Positions 29,701-44,700 of a stretch of DNA of 64,000 nt are shown in pieces; within the stretch, counting starts at the first letter, position 1; every line of letters starts with the position of its first letter. The stretch spans positions 103,922 through 167,921 of the forward strand of contig WNNJ02001269.1 in the NCBI GenBank assembly GCA_012934845.2. Reading direction: 5' to 3'. The notes under the pieces were generated by a model. It had not been told where the DNA came from, did not search any database, and saw only the letters and a list, made by a program, of their open reading frames with translations. Both the position numbers and the translations under genes were made by a program. This stretch comes from Pomphorhynchus laevis (taxonomy: Eukaryota; Acanthocephala; Palaeacanthocephala; Echinorhynchida; Pomphorhynchidae).

Positions 29701-32700
29701 GTGACGTTATTTTGTGACATCACATTTTCTTTTTCAAAATTCATTTTTGTTGTGAATTATCATTTATTTATTAGAGTCTACGAAAACCGTGAATTAGCTG
29801 AAAATCAGAAACGTGAGCAAAAGCGTAAAGAATTCAATGAACAACTGGAAAAGCTTAATACATTACTTCAGTTTGAGTCCTCTCGAAACTGTCAAGGTAC
29901 ACTCTTGATTTTTTGAATATATCTTTTTGAGCAAATTGCTTAGAATCTATAACACGTTTGGAAAATGACGTTAAGCTAATTAAGCAAAAATACCACAATT
30001 CAAAATCAGATCAGTTAGCATTGAATAAGGTAAGCATATATTGAATAAGGGTGCATTTAATGACTGGCGTTTACTTAACGGGCAAATATCAAGAAACATT
30101 TTAAATTGATTTTTTTAATTCATTCCTTTTTGACTTTTGAAAATTTGATGCAATCCACATTTGAAAAATACAGAATTGAAATGAATTTATATTTTATATA
30201 AGTAACAGAATGATTAATTTCACTGTTCAATTATACGTTCTATGTGCTCTTAAATTGTTCAGGACGTTTAAATGTGGAAAAGAATAGAAAAATAAAAAAT
30301 TATTGTTTACAAATTTTCGATTATTGCAATAGTCCTTTAAATGCACGTTTCTGGTTCCTCAATCGAGTAACTTTGAGACTTTTATAGAATTATATATGCC
30401 ATACGGAACCCAAATTGGCAGAAATTGTATTGATGCCATTTCTTATTACCGCAATAAAAATTATGAAATTTTATGTAAAAATTATATTATATTAATATAA
30501 TAGTTATATTAATAATATTTATATATAATATTGTCTAATAATACGTTTGATGTGCTCTTAAACGGTTAAGGCGTTTAAACATTAAGAGTAATAATAAAAA
30601 ATAAAAATGGAAAGTGACATAACACTTAAAAGGACTATTGCAATATTCGAATATTTGTAAACAATAATTTCGGTTCTTTATTTTTTCATGTCGTTTTTGA
30701 CATTTCGGTTCTTTATGGTTTCATGCCGTTTTTGACATTTCATACCGTTTTTGATATATCATGCCGTTTTTGATATTTCATGCCGTTTTTGAAAAATTAT
30801 AAAAAGAGAAAAAAACAATAAAATGTAAATAAAATAAAGAAAAACATACAAATTTAAATTAAAAAGCTTATTTAATCATACAATAAAAACAGCGAAATTA
30901 AAAAGTGATTGAACCCTTTTCTCTTAATATGATCCTTCTTTTTCAAACATGAATTCAACCAGGTAACCTCACAATATCTTTATTATTACTCCCATATTGT
31001 GACTTCAACTTCTTTTTGAACTTGAAGAAATTTTTATAAATAATTTTTATAAATAATTATTATAAATTTTCGATGTCCTGAGTATGAACCATAGGATCTT
31101 TTGGGGAAACAAAATTATAAAAGTGGTTAACACTTTTATGTTCAAAGTTACCACTATCTGCTTGTCGGGCATACGACCTCCACTTATCATTTATTATTAA
31201 AGTCCCTGGAGCTATAAAGGTTTCTTCCTCTTAATGTTTAAACGAACCGAACAATTTATGTTATTTTGATAAAATAAGATAAATATAAAAAATTATATTT
31301 CAATAAATAGTTTAATTTAATTAAACATATATTATTATCAAACTAGTCCTCTATAGTTTATTTCCTAATTTTAAGTTGATATACCTCTGCAGTCATTTTT
31401 ATTATTGAAATTTTGATGACTTTTATTCTGCAAGCTACTTTAATCCTATCTATAAGCCAACAGCAGTACGCTACATTTCAGTATTGGTGGACCTCATCAG
31501 CTACTGATCCAATACCTACGTTTCACGTGTCGGTCCTTATGTTGGCTGACGATCACTCGACTCGTCTGCTTTATTAACATAGATTTAATGAAAAATTTTC
31601 TTCTTACATTTTGCAAATTTAATTGAAATCATTTCTGATTTTAAATAAAATCTGCGTTGGTAGGGAAAGATGCTTGCTTCAATTTAAAAAACCTATCTAT
31701 TTTTCCTAATAATTAATATTATCAAACAAGTCATATATAGTTTGTTTCCTGCTTTTAAGTTGATATATCTGTGCAGTCATTTTTAACATTGAAATTTTGA
31801 TGACTATATTTTATTATGCTCGCTACTTTAATCCTATCGATGAGCCAACAGCGTTAATATTTGCTTATTTGCTTTTAAGCACTTTTTGAATTTTAATATT
31901 GTTTAATATTGTTAATACTTTTTTAATATCTACTATATCTATATTTTAAAACGTGTTTTATTCTTTAATGTTTTAATGTTTTATTCTTTATTAGTTTACT
32001 CCTAATATAATATATTTAATGTATTAAATATTCCTAATCGTAATGAAATAATTATTTATATTTTAAATAATTAACCCCATCCTGTACCCATCAGTGTTTT
32101 TCCAATAGTTTGAATCCGCTAAACAGTCCAAAAATTAGGGAACTCTGCTCTAAATGGTAATATTTCACCATTGAAAATTGCAATTTATTGCAATTTTCAA
32201 ACTAGTTATAGTTTATTAAAATTATAAAAATTATAAATAATATTTTAATATTTTTTCTTACTTTTAGAACTCGATACAAACAAAATAAAATACAATGTTG
32301 AATTCTCCAATGAATTAGATAATTAGAGAATAATTCTCCAATTATTCTCTTATAAATTATTACAATGTTAATTCTAGATTAAATATGCTATTTAGAGATA
32401 TCTTTTATATCTTTATTTAAAGTTTATATTTTAAAAATTATATTATTTTATATTTTAATATTTTAAAATTTCAAAATTTAACAAATATAACTGGCCCATG
32501 ATTAATCTGAGATTAAGTTATTTATCTGAGTTGAAGTTGTTAATTAATAAATTTTTATTATACAAATATATATGTAAATTTATTTATTAATATATAAATA
32601 CATTAAAATTTTTCATCAAAGAAAAATTAAAGCAAGTGATATTATGAAAGCTGCATTCAGAAATATTTGCAGAAACCACTGTGCCCATACACACCCATCA

Positions 32701-35700
32701 ATTATCCAATCCTTATAGTCAGATTCAAATGATATTTCAGGTGATGAATCTTCGATTCTAAAACCAAAACTTGATATGAAATAAAGCTCTATACATTCTA
32801 TATATTTAAATCAATTGTATTAATTGATTTAATTATATCAAATTATTTTTATAATATTATTTTTATATTGTTTTTATAAAAATTATACCTTACTGAATAA
32901 ATTAGAAGAATTTAGACCTTATTATAAAATAAGGTCGACTTCATAAACACTCGAAAACTACTTTTTTATGATAAATATTTGATTTTGATGATTAAATTTT
33001 CTTTATTGAACTTTGGGAACAGGATAAAAAGAGGAAACTTTTAATTTATATATTTCGTAAAATTCTGTTAGCATTATCAGAAAAAAATACAATCGTTTAC
33101 AAGAAAAACGTTTTTATCATATTCGCAGATCTTCAATCTATAAGGCAGGCTATGTATAAAAGTTTTATTTATTAAAATTTAATTTATTTTATTAATTTTT
33201 ATTTATTAAAAATTATTGTAATTTATTAAAATTTGCAAATTTAATTATTCTTAATAACTATTTTTAATTAGTTATGAATTAATAAACTAAAATTAGAAAT
33301 TAAATTAATATTTTAAAAATTATCACATTTTCATTATACCTTATTGAATAAATTAGAAGAATTTAGACCTTATTAAAATTATAAATAAGCGTTTTATATT
33401 GGGAAAATGTCATGTAGAAATAAGTGAAGTGCAGATATTCGTTGTTTTATCAAAGAAAAATTTACTGATTTCTTTCGTGAAAAATTTCACGAAAGAAAGA
33501 GAAAAAAACTAAACAAAAAGGTTTAGTTTTTTAAGAAAAACTAAACCTTTTTGTTCGCAAATAATTTGCAAACTGACAATTTTGAGATTTAAACTTTATT
33601 TCTTCAATAATACATTTATAGAATGAAACCAAAGAAACGACAATTTATTCGATAAAAAGGTTCAGTTCAATATTTAAATAGCTGCTGCTGTCATCATAAG
33701 AAATTTTAGTTTCACAACATGCAAAAGTTTCTTTAAAAATAAATTAAAGATAAGATTGTGTTGAAAAAAATTAAAAAAAAATAAAAAATTTAATGTATAA
33801 AAGTTAAAAAATAAAGTTTAATAATTTATTTAAATATTTAAGAAATGATTTTACAAACGCCTTCATAAACACTCGAAAACTACTTTTTTATGATAAATAT
33901 TTGATTTTGATGATCATATTTTCTTTATTGAACTTCGGGAGCAGGATCAAATAAGGAAACTTTTAATTTATATATTTCGTAAAATTCTGTTAGCATTATC
34001 AGAAAAATACAATCGTTTACAAGAAAAACGTTTTTATCATATTCGCAGATCTTCAATCTATAAGGCAGGCTATGTATAAAAGTTTTATTTATTAAAATTT
34101 AATTTATTTTATTAATTTTTATTTATTAAAAATTATTGTAATTTATTAAAATTTGCAAATTTAATTATTCTTAATAACTATTTTTAATTAGTTATGAATT
34201 AATAAACTAAAATTAGAAATTAAATTAATATTTTAAAAATTATCACATTTTCATTATACCTTATTGAATAAATTAGAAGAATTTAGACCTTATTAAAATT
34301 ATAAATAAGCGTTTTATATTGGGAAAATGTCATGTAGAAATAAGTGAAGTGCAGATATTCGTTGTTTTATCAAAGAAAAATTTACTGATTTCTTTCGTGA
34401 AAAATTTCATTATTTTCATATTAGTAATTTTAAACTTGTTGATATCCAGACATATTTTGAGATTTAAAATGAGATATTTTCTAACTAATTATATAATTAT
34501 TTTATAATTATTAAATTATTATTTAATTGCTAAATTAATTAGTCTTTTATTAACGTATTTTTAAATTATCCTTAATAACTATTTTTAATTAATTAATAAA
34601 CTAATTCATTTTAAACATTAAAAGAATAATATGTTAAAATATAGTACTTAAATAAATCGCTATATCATAACAATCCCTTTAATATTGTATTTAATAAATT
34701 TATTTTATAACTCATTATCAATATTAATTGCTTATTTCTTAATTAATTAGTTTAAATAAATATTTATATTTAATAACGTTTAAAATTATTGTCATTTATA
34801 AAAGTCTACAAATGCTCTTAATTAAAATATTATTTTGCTCATTCTGTTAATCTTGTTTACTCGCATCGAGTAATATGTCATTAAACAAATACAATTTTAG
34901 ATTTAATAAAAATAATTACTAAGAAAACTTCGCTTCTTCTATGTCTGAGGATAAGCAAAATCACTAATTAGTAATCTAATCACTAATTAGTGATCTGATA
35001 ATCCATAATTATTAGAATAATTAGGAATTTGTGACTTTAATATTAATAATCATTAATCTTTAAGTTATGCCAAATAAGTGCAGAATTGCATATCATATAT
35101 TCAGAATTGAATATTTTAACAATTTGATGTATATATATAATATCACACACTTGTTATGTACATAAATATTTATGTACATGAGTATATAAATTGAACATTT
35201 GAGTGTATTATATCGAATTATAAGTTATTCATAGTATGACTATATTTATATTAATAGAGATAATTAGATTTTTACACTAGAAATTTAAAAATTTTGAGAA
35301 AATATTTTTATTGAAATAATATATAATTATAAATAATCATTAAATACTTTATATTATAATTATAAATTAAATATTAAATTATATAATTATATAGAACCGA
35401 ATTTTAATCAAATCAAAATAAGCACATAACTGCAATAACAGTTTTTTATGTATTTGAAGATATGCTCACTCATTCTATAGTCCAAATTCAATTATCGTTG
35501 AATAAAATTAGTTTGATAATTTATAGTAATTATTGTATCATCGATGATTTTAGCTTAGTAAAATTAGCTTAATAAGATTGTATCAAAACATATCACAGTT
35601 ATGCATGTGATTGCTGTTGAAGGCAACGTTATGTTATAACCTGAATTAAGCCACAAAGTTTTGTTGCCTTATTGATATATTAACATTAACTATAAACAAT

Positions 35701-38700
35701 ACATACGAGGAACTTAACGAGTCTAAGGAGGACATGAGATCAAATTATTGTCAAGATAATATTTTGATATTGTTGATATGGCAACGAACTTACCAAATGT
35801 AAATAATATTTGTAAATAAATATTAATATTTGTAAAATTCGAACTTATAAATAATATTTGCAAGCCCTAAATTCCCCATTAAAATATTAGTAACGAAAAC
35901 CGCCAGTATATTTAGTCTGAAATCTATAATATTTATCATAAGAAGCATATCTGATCGCTGTCGAAACCCAGAACTAACTGTTTTTTTCTAAATATTATCT
36001 CTAAGCTTATTTCGTAACAAAATAAGCTTTAAGGTTTTAGCGTCTATTTCTTCTTTATTCGTAGTATTAAGTTCGTATGGTTCATTTCCTTTAATCAGAT
36101 TTTCTCACAATCTGATTCTTTAATTCGTGAATTATCAATTTTGCCAGCGTTGCCAAACTCATTTGAATTTCCACACTCATTTGTAAGTTTCACATAAGCC
36201 ATTGTCAGTGATTTGACTAGTAAATGGTTATTGTGGAAACAATTTCCACTTGTGAGACAATGTGAATGGTTCATATCACTCATTTAATACTCAGTGAAGT
36301 GAGTCATATTTAGTGTGGGTTGAAATATTAACTCAGGTAATGTAAATGTCTGGATTCTCAGTAATTTTCGCTCTACGTTGTATACAGAAGAGAATTTTAT
36401 ACTTTTGGTTTTAAATTTGTGCTATAGATTATGCTTTTTGTAGTTAAGATTAATTTGTTAATTGCCATAACAATTAACTTCTAAAACTTATTCGCTATTT
36501 AAGATAATATCGGAAATAAAAGCTCAAATCAGCGAATGCAAGTCAAAGATTCAGTCACTGCAAAGTAAATGCCTAATCGGCGAAAATACTATCGCTGATT
36601 TTTCACGGCGTATACGAAACTTACAGGAAAAGAAATTAAATTTAAAGAAACAATTAAATCGCATTGAACTAGACGTTGAAAAATTGAAATTAAAACGACA
36701 CAAGTTACTTATGTCATACAAGGTAATGTATTGTTATAAAATAATAACATTTAAATAATACATTTAATTTTAATAAATGTAAAATATTTCTTTTAACTTA
36801 TTTTGCAAGTAACCAAATTAACTTTACGGTATTTCCGGCTTATTTTGTTAACGAAAACTATGAGATCAAGTTGTGGATTTGAAAATATGTGATCTACATA
36901 ATTTCATATATTCAATAATAATATTTATAAAGACCTAGAATAGCCAAGTAGAAAGATATTTTACAAGATTTACGCGAAATATTATTTACTGCAGCTGTAT
37001 GTTACTGTATTACCTGACTATATAAATTCATGGGCATAATGAAGATCCCAGGGGTTCCACAAAGTCAACAAATGATTTGTGCTGATCAACATTTAATAAT
37101 TTGCAAACCACGAATTTAATATTATGAGCAGATGATCTTCAAGTGATATTGCAAACCACGAGCTGTTTACATATTTAATGAGCAGATGATCTTCAAGTGA
37201 TATTATGTTAATTTAGCAATTTGTTGTCTACAAGTGATTATACAGAATGATATTATAATAGTATACGGTTCGTAAGTAATGATTTAACACCACAAGTTAT
37301 AATTTGGAACAATTTATAAGATAAATAACTTGTTTTCGTGCATTTCATTATTTTTATCTGAAAATGTTTTAGTTTAAATTTTAGATTAATGACATAAACA
37401 TTCCGTTTAATCGAGGATCATTTGACGATTTCGATGATGCGGATATTCAAATATACGATCAATCACAACAATATTCTAGCGACTTACTAACTCGAATATT
37501 TTCAGTCGAGGACAATCTTCAATTTGACTTTTCTAGTTTACCAGCTCATTTAGCCAAAAAGGTAATGAGCGTTATTTGATATCTAAACCATGCCAAAACG
37601 CATACTAAATGCTTAAAATTTGATTATATTTAATTTATTCTAAATATATTAGAAGAGTGTCGATGACGGAACGATCCCTTAGTTCCGTCATCGCTTATGC
37701 ATTTTAAATGCGTTTTACACTTATGCATTTTAAATGCGACAGTATTCACCTTGACAGCCACGATCACTTATCATACAGTGAATCAGACAGCAACGAGGCC
37801 ATTAAAAATTATTTTAATGTAATGTCCCAATCTAGAAAAATAATTTTACAAGAAAATTCATTAAAAGCATTTTTGCAGAAGATACAATAAAACAACGATA
37901 AATAATTGATTGTAATATTTAGTTTGTAAAAGGTAATTTGGAAATTATTTAAAAATATAATAAATGTATAGACTAATTATAGGAAAATTTTTAAATGTAA
38001 TTAAAATAATTTAATTATTTATATTATTTATACTTTATTTGATGTAATTTAAATTAATATTTTATTGTTGAATAAAATGAATTGTTAAATAAATACAATC
38101 GAAATATTCAAAATTATCGTTTCTTAATTAAAAGAAATGTTTTTTGTAAATTCGACACTCAGTCAAGTAAATAAAATCTTTACTTTGTATTAGAACATGT
38201 CCAAGGCAAGCTTTCTCGAATTACAAGATAAAATGACTGCAACTATAACACAATATAGATCTAATTTAAAGTCACTGCAGTCTTCTATGATGCGGACGAA
38301 TGCAAGGTAATTTTATTGTGTGTTTCTATTGATATTGAAATATTTACCGAATAACTCAGTTGATATTATCTAAGTTATTTAATCAGATCATATTGAATTG
38401 TTTTTAATGTCGATCCGACGAAAATATTGACAACACCCCAAAAGTTGTCAGCATTTCAAATAAATACTCAAGTCGCTGAAACGTGTTAAGAGGTTTAAAG
38501 GTTTCAACACATCGAAAAGTATTAGATATAGAAATGTTATTGAATCGGAATGAGACATGCTGGGTTTGGCCCTAAAACCATTCACATATAGAAATGTGTA
38601 AGCATGACGAAGAGTGTCGAAACGTCGAAACGTGTCAACAGGACGAAGAGTAAAATAACACATCGAAATGTATCATCAAGTCAAAGGGATAATCAACATA

Positions 38701-41700
38701 TTAAAAAATGTTAACACGTTGAAAAATGTCAACACATTCAAAGGTGTCAACACATCGAAAGGTGTCAACACGTCGAAAAATGTCAACTTTGAAAGGTTAA
38801 TCCAAATTTCGAAAGATTAATCATCAAATCGAGTGTGCCAACATGTCGCAATATGTCGAAACATAGAAACGTGTTAGCACGTTCGTAGGTGTCAACATAT
38901 CGAAAAGTATTAACTCATCGAAAAGTATTAACACATCGAAAAGTATTAACACATCGAAAAGTATTAACACATCGAAAAGTATTAACTCATCGAAAAGTAT
39001 TAATACATCGAAATGTATTAACACATCGAAAAGTATTAACACATCGAAAAGTATTAACACATCGAAAAGTATCAATAAATATGTAAACACGACGAAGAGT
39101 GTCAACATATTGCAACGTCCATAAAGGTTTAATCATGCTAATGCATCGAAAAGTATTAACACATCCAAAAGTATTAACACATCGAAAAGTATTAACACAT
39201 CGAAAAGTATTAACACATCGAAAAGTATTAGCACATAAAAACGTATTTACACATCGAAAAGTATTAACACCTCGAAAAATTTTAACACATCGAAAGGTGT
39301 AAACACGACAAAGAGTGCCAACACATCGAAATGTATTAACACATCTAAATGATAATCAACACATCGAAAGGTTCCAAAACGTCGAAATATGCCAACGTTT
39401 TATAGGTTTATCAAAGTATCGAATGATTAAATATCACATCGATAGGTGTCAACACATAGAAATGTGTCAACACGTTCTAAGTTATCAATACTTTGATACC
39501 TTTTTCGATACCTTAGAAAAATATAAACGCATCGAAAGGTGTAAGCATGATGAAGATTGTCAAAACGTCGAAAAGTGCCAACACGACGAAGAGTAAAATA
39601 ACATATCGAAATGTATCAACACGTTGAAAGGGTAATCAACACATCGAAAGGTGTAAACACGTTAAAGATGTCAACACGTTCAAAGGTGTATACAGGTAAA
39701 AATATGCCAACATGTTTAAAGCTGCTAACACGTTAAAATATGTAAACTTATTTAATGGCGTCAACACATCGAAAGGTGTCAACCCATTAAAATATGCCAA
39801 CATGTTTAAAGGTGTCAACACGTCAAAAAATGCCAACTCTTGAAAGTTTAATCAAGCATTTGAAAGATAATTAATCACCTCGAGATGTGTCGACACGTCG
39901 AAAGATGACAAAGCATCGAAATATATGAGCATGCCTAAAGGTATCAATATAATTATAATTCATCTGAATATTTTATTATAAACTCCAAAATGCATAATAA
40001 AAACATTATGCTTTCCGTTTGATTTGTTCATTTTAATTTAAAAAAACAAATTAAAATGTCGAAAGCTAAATCTCGCTAAAGATTTTTGCAAACAAATTAT
40101 TCTAAAATCAATGTGTTTTCAAAGGGTTCGAAGCTAGAATGTACAATTTGTTTTTTCTTTTCTTTTCTGTTACTACAGGTTAAAAGAAGCCCAAGATGCA
40201 TCCGATAAAGTAAATTCGGAGCTTGAACAAGCGAGAGAAGCTGCAAACATAGCTCGTACAAACTTTGAGCAGATTAAGAGCAGACGACTTGACAAGTTCA
40301 AAAGCTGTTTTGATCACGTCACCCAAAAGATTGATCAGATCTACAAAGTAACTTTGGTGACAGTCAATCGATTATTTCTATCGTTGGCTCATTTAAAATA
40401 ATTGCTTTACATAATTTCGTTTTAGGATCTTACTGGAAATCCTACTGCCCAAGCATATTTGAATGCGGATAATACTGAGGAGCCATATCTTTCTGGAATT
40501 TCGTTTAGCTGTGTCGTTCCAGGTAAACGATTCCGCATGATGGAAAGTCTTTCAGGTGGAGAAAAAACATTAGCGTCGATTGCTTTACTATTTGCTATTC
40601 GGAGGTAAATTATTATCATCTCAAAATATGAATTTATTGATTTTCGCATCACATACTAATTATTTTTACTTAATTTATACATATTTAATTTGCTCTTTAC
40701 ATCGGTTAAGCATCATCAATTACTATTGAGTGCTAATTAAATGTAGTTGATTAAATTTGTAGTGAAATACAAATCGATTATATTTTTCGTTTTAAAAAGA
40801 GACGGACTCTATTTTAATCGATTGCAGAATAACCATATTCGTAAAATTGATTAAAAGATTAGTGCCTTTAATGTTCGATAAAATTGTAATCGTTAAAATT
40901 TCTAAAGTGCTGCTTTAAACTAAAATGTAATATGGATTCATATGTAATTTAAGATTTTAATGTAAGTTGTGTAATAACGATGATTTAAAAATTTACTAAA
41001 ATTAAATGTTATCAACTGATCAAAAGAGACAGTGAATATAATTTTTATTGAAATCGAAGAATAACATTAAACAATAACATTTAAATTATAATATTAATAA
41101 TAAAATAATAAATAATTATACAAGCAGCATTTTTTATGCAAAAAAGTAATAATACATTGTTGCTTTAAATAATAAACCCGATATTCATTTAATAACAAAT
41201 ATTTTAGAATTGTAGTTTGTAGTCAATCTTACAGTTAATTTTGTTTTGAACATTGTTTCTCTTGTGATTGTATTTGCTTTTATATTTTTATCTCTGTTGT
41301 TGTTCATTTTGTTGTTCATTGGGAATTAGTGTTTAATAAATGTTCGAGCATTTAAATCGGACGTATATAGGAAGCCTAATATACACTGGTGCCCAACAAA
41401 TTGAAATACGTATGTACACACTAACTACGAAATTATGGCCGATAAAGTGCTTTATGATAAGACTGTCAATATATGCTCGACACTAATGGCTAGAGACAGA
41501 CAATTTTAGCAAATCTCGGAAATGTTGGAATCTAGAGATTTTCCTATATGGACAATACGTCAAGCCTTTGATCGTTGTATCAAGACAACGATCAAAAGCA
41601 GGCACGAATGTCTAACTACGTATACATTCTCTTATCAGGCGTCTCGATAGGCTGTCTTCATTTTCCAAGACCTTAGAACTGAAAAAATCAGATTTGTGGT

Positions 41701-44700
41701 TATGATTCGTCCAATGATTAACTGAGGTTGATGAAGTATCACACTTTTTTAAGTTATATTTATGTTGCTTAATTCTCGTTGTCAAGCCTTGTTTTGTTTG
41801 CCCAAAATATTTGGGTGGACAATTGAGACATGGGATTTTAAAAGTGACATTAGTCGACTCCTATTTAGGTTTATTCTTAAATTGTCCTGCTAGAGTAGCT
41901 TTCTTTGAATGGTATAAGGATATATTTGATTGGATGCTGATTTTTAAGTAGTTAGAAGATCCGTCACTAGCATATTCCACAGGCATGAATACTTGTTTCT
42001 ATGTGAAATGTAGTTTTGGATTGTATTTGCTTTTATGTTTTTATCTCTGTTGTTGTTCATTTTGTTGTTCATTGTGAATTTCAGTGTGGCAATATTGTAA
42101 TTATTTTGTAATTATTGTAAAAAAATCAAAACTGTTTATATAATTTTACCAATTTTATAATTTTACCAATTTTATAATTTTATAATTTTTTAATTTTGAT
42201 GATAGCAGTTAGATATCGAAAATTCGCTTTTAATAAAAATTTTATTCAATCTCCTTTGAACAGTTTTTTTATGAATGAACAGCAAATTAATAACATTTAA
42301 TGTTATATTGCAGTTTAAAAATCGAATCATTTGATATGACATTCATCCCTTGGAAAAATCATGCCAAGGTAAAATAAGGGTAATCAAAAAGTTAAAAAGC
42401 AAAAATGGCAAACTAACAATTAAACAGTAATATTTAACTAAAATAAAGTGATATAACTCTTGCTTTAAAATTGTGCTTGAATTTTGCCAGATAAAATATC
42501 ATTTTTGCCAGAATTTTCCTAGCATGTTACTTGATCACTGTTTTAAAAGTTTCAGTGCATATTGTAGAATGTATTCTTTTTCCGTTTAATGCGCTTCCAT
42601 GTTTTGTTTGATTTGACCACAGCTAGATCAAAGTAAAGCATATTTCAATATTTTAAATCACAGATATTTTCAAAATCAAGCAATTAGATTACAAATTTTC
42701 CATAATCTACCATAATCAAAAATGATTTAGGTTCGTTTGGTTACATAATATTTTTGCTTAATGGAACGACGAGGCACGTGTCCGATTGTACATATCCGCG
42801 TATAATCATGTCAGCTGTGCATCTAATACAAAAAATGATCAAAAATAGATCATTTTTTGTATTCTGAAATACAAAAAATGTCTTTTAAAATGCCTTATCT
42901 TTTTCTTAAAGTTTTTTAAATATTTAAAAAAATATAAAATAAAATAAAATATATTTTAAAGTTTTTTAAATTGCTTATATTTTAATTTTCAAATGATACA
43001 CATCTCCAATGAGATGACGATGTTTCAAAATTTTCATTATAAATCTGTTTTTAATTATTCTACTATCAAATTAAAAACGATTGTTATCACAGCTGGCCAG
43101 ATGATGTTCAGATCGCTGCGTATTGTTTTTAAGGATATATGGTTCACCTATTGTTATTTTTTAAATTATTTCTTATCGCCTGAATTAATAATTAAATTAT
43201 ATTATATTATTTTATATTATTTTATTGTCTTAAATGCCAAAAAGTTTACCTTGATAATCTCGCTCAATCATGAAATTTATATTAATATCAGGATACTTTT
43301 CGCGATAGAATTAAATGTGTGATTTTTTGACATAAGATTGATATTGTTTAGTTATGTGGGATTGTCACGCAGTAAACTTAATGACATATTCTTCAAATCT
43401 AAAGGAAACCGTTTTATTAATAGGATTTGAATATTTGCGGTCATGGACATCTTATTATATAGAATGTGTAAATTAAAGTATCAACAAATAATCGATAATT
43501 ATTTAACATGTCAATGCCGGTAATTATCATTACTAATACCATGCTACTTTAGATCTAAGTCTAAATATAATTTAGACTTATGAAAATAATGTTTTTATAA
43601 AGCAGCAATTTAAACTTATAATTAGACTTTATAATTTAGACTTATACTTTAGATATAAGTCCAAATATAATTTAGACTTATGAAAATAATGTTTTTATAT
43701 AACAGCAATTTAAACTTATAATTTAGACAAACATGAAAATACTGCTTTGTATAACCGCAAAGTTCTGTATCATCGCGTATTAGACGCGATGATTGTCCGA
43801 AAAATCTATCGGAATTGTCTTCTATTATTGATAAAAATGTTATTACTTTTTCATTTGATAAAAATAATTAGTTGATAATATTATTTACTTCATGTAATAG
43901 TTACCTGCCTGCGCCGTTCTTTGTTCTTGATGAAGTTGATGCTGCATTGGATGAAGCTAATATAAATAGGGTATGACTTATTATTAAACGCACACATAAT
44001 TAATATCGCTATTACAGTTTGTCAGCTTTCTGCAAGAGCAATCAAATAGTGTTCAATGTTTGGTCATTTCGTTGAAACATGATTTCTTCTGTCATTCGGA
44101 TGCATTAATTGGAGTATATTCGGATGTATGTTTAAAAGCTTTACTGTCTTTCATAATTTTTTCATTATTTTGCAAAACGTTAAACTGTTAAAAATTTAGA
44201 TTTAGCCTGATTGATTAGATCAGATATTATTTAGATCAGAAATATATAATAATTTATTATATATTTATATTAATATTAATAATATTTATATTTTATTATA
44301 TTAGAAAATATAATTATTTATAATATCAGACATATTTTATATAAATTAAAAATAAATATAAATTAATGATTAATAATTAAATAAGATTAAATTATATATT
44401 ATAATTTATATTTATATAAAGATAAAATTAAAATCAAAACTTAATTTTTATGAATTGACTAATTGACTATTAATTTAAACAATTCCTATTTAGACATTCA
44501 ATTTATTGACTTGCTTATATGAATATTTTGTTTATCAAAATCATACTAATTTGGGTATTGAAAATTGATAAATATAAATAAAATATTAATTTATGTTCTT
44601 ACATTAATATTTTAATTCACAATTAAACACAACTTCAATACTTTTTTGAAATTAAAAAATACGGTAAGCGACAAATTATTTTGCCATTACATTCGCTCTG

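Noticed and set aside
31461-31515. Hammerhead-like order on the minus strand (CTGATGA at 31500-31494, GAAA at 31479-31476)
   Set aside because: The core blocks and a possible stem III exist, but the bases on the two sides of the cleavage site do not pair as stem I.
14984-34507. Identical 62-codon ORFs at 14984-15172 (-) and 34319-34507 (+)
   Set aside because: They are the same stretch of the long inverted repeat read twice, AT-rich with chance hydrophobic residues; no sign of a real protein.
14325-35100. The whole 14.3-35.1 kb block as one giant DNA transposon with terminal inverted repeats
   Set aside because: The interior contains ordinary SMC1 exons and unrelated LINE and PLE pieces, with no transposase or Polinton gene, so the arms are better seen as two insertions of one repeat.
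37708-37890. 60-codon ORF in SMC1 intron l
   Set aside because: SMC1 exons l and m join in phase without it, and it overlaps a local duplicated ATGCATTTTAAATGCG repeat.
38900-39310. CRISPR-like array
   Set aside because: Units are contiguous 18-bp repeats without unique spacers, in a eukaryotic intron.
38824-39600. Repetitive ORFs on both strands (HRKVLT-like and [10 protein letters not shown])
   Set aside because: Products of the 18-bp minisatellite, whose unit is a multiple of three.
42993-43322. 109-codon ORF in SMC1 intron o
   Set aside because: AT-driven Ile/Tyr/Phe-rich text with no conserved motif; nothing supports coding.
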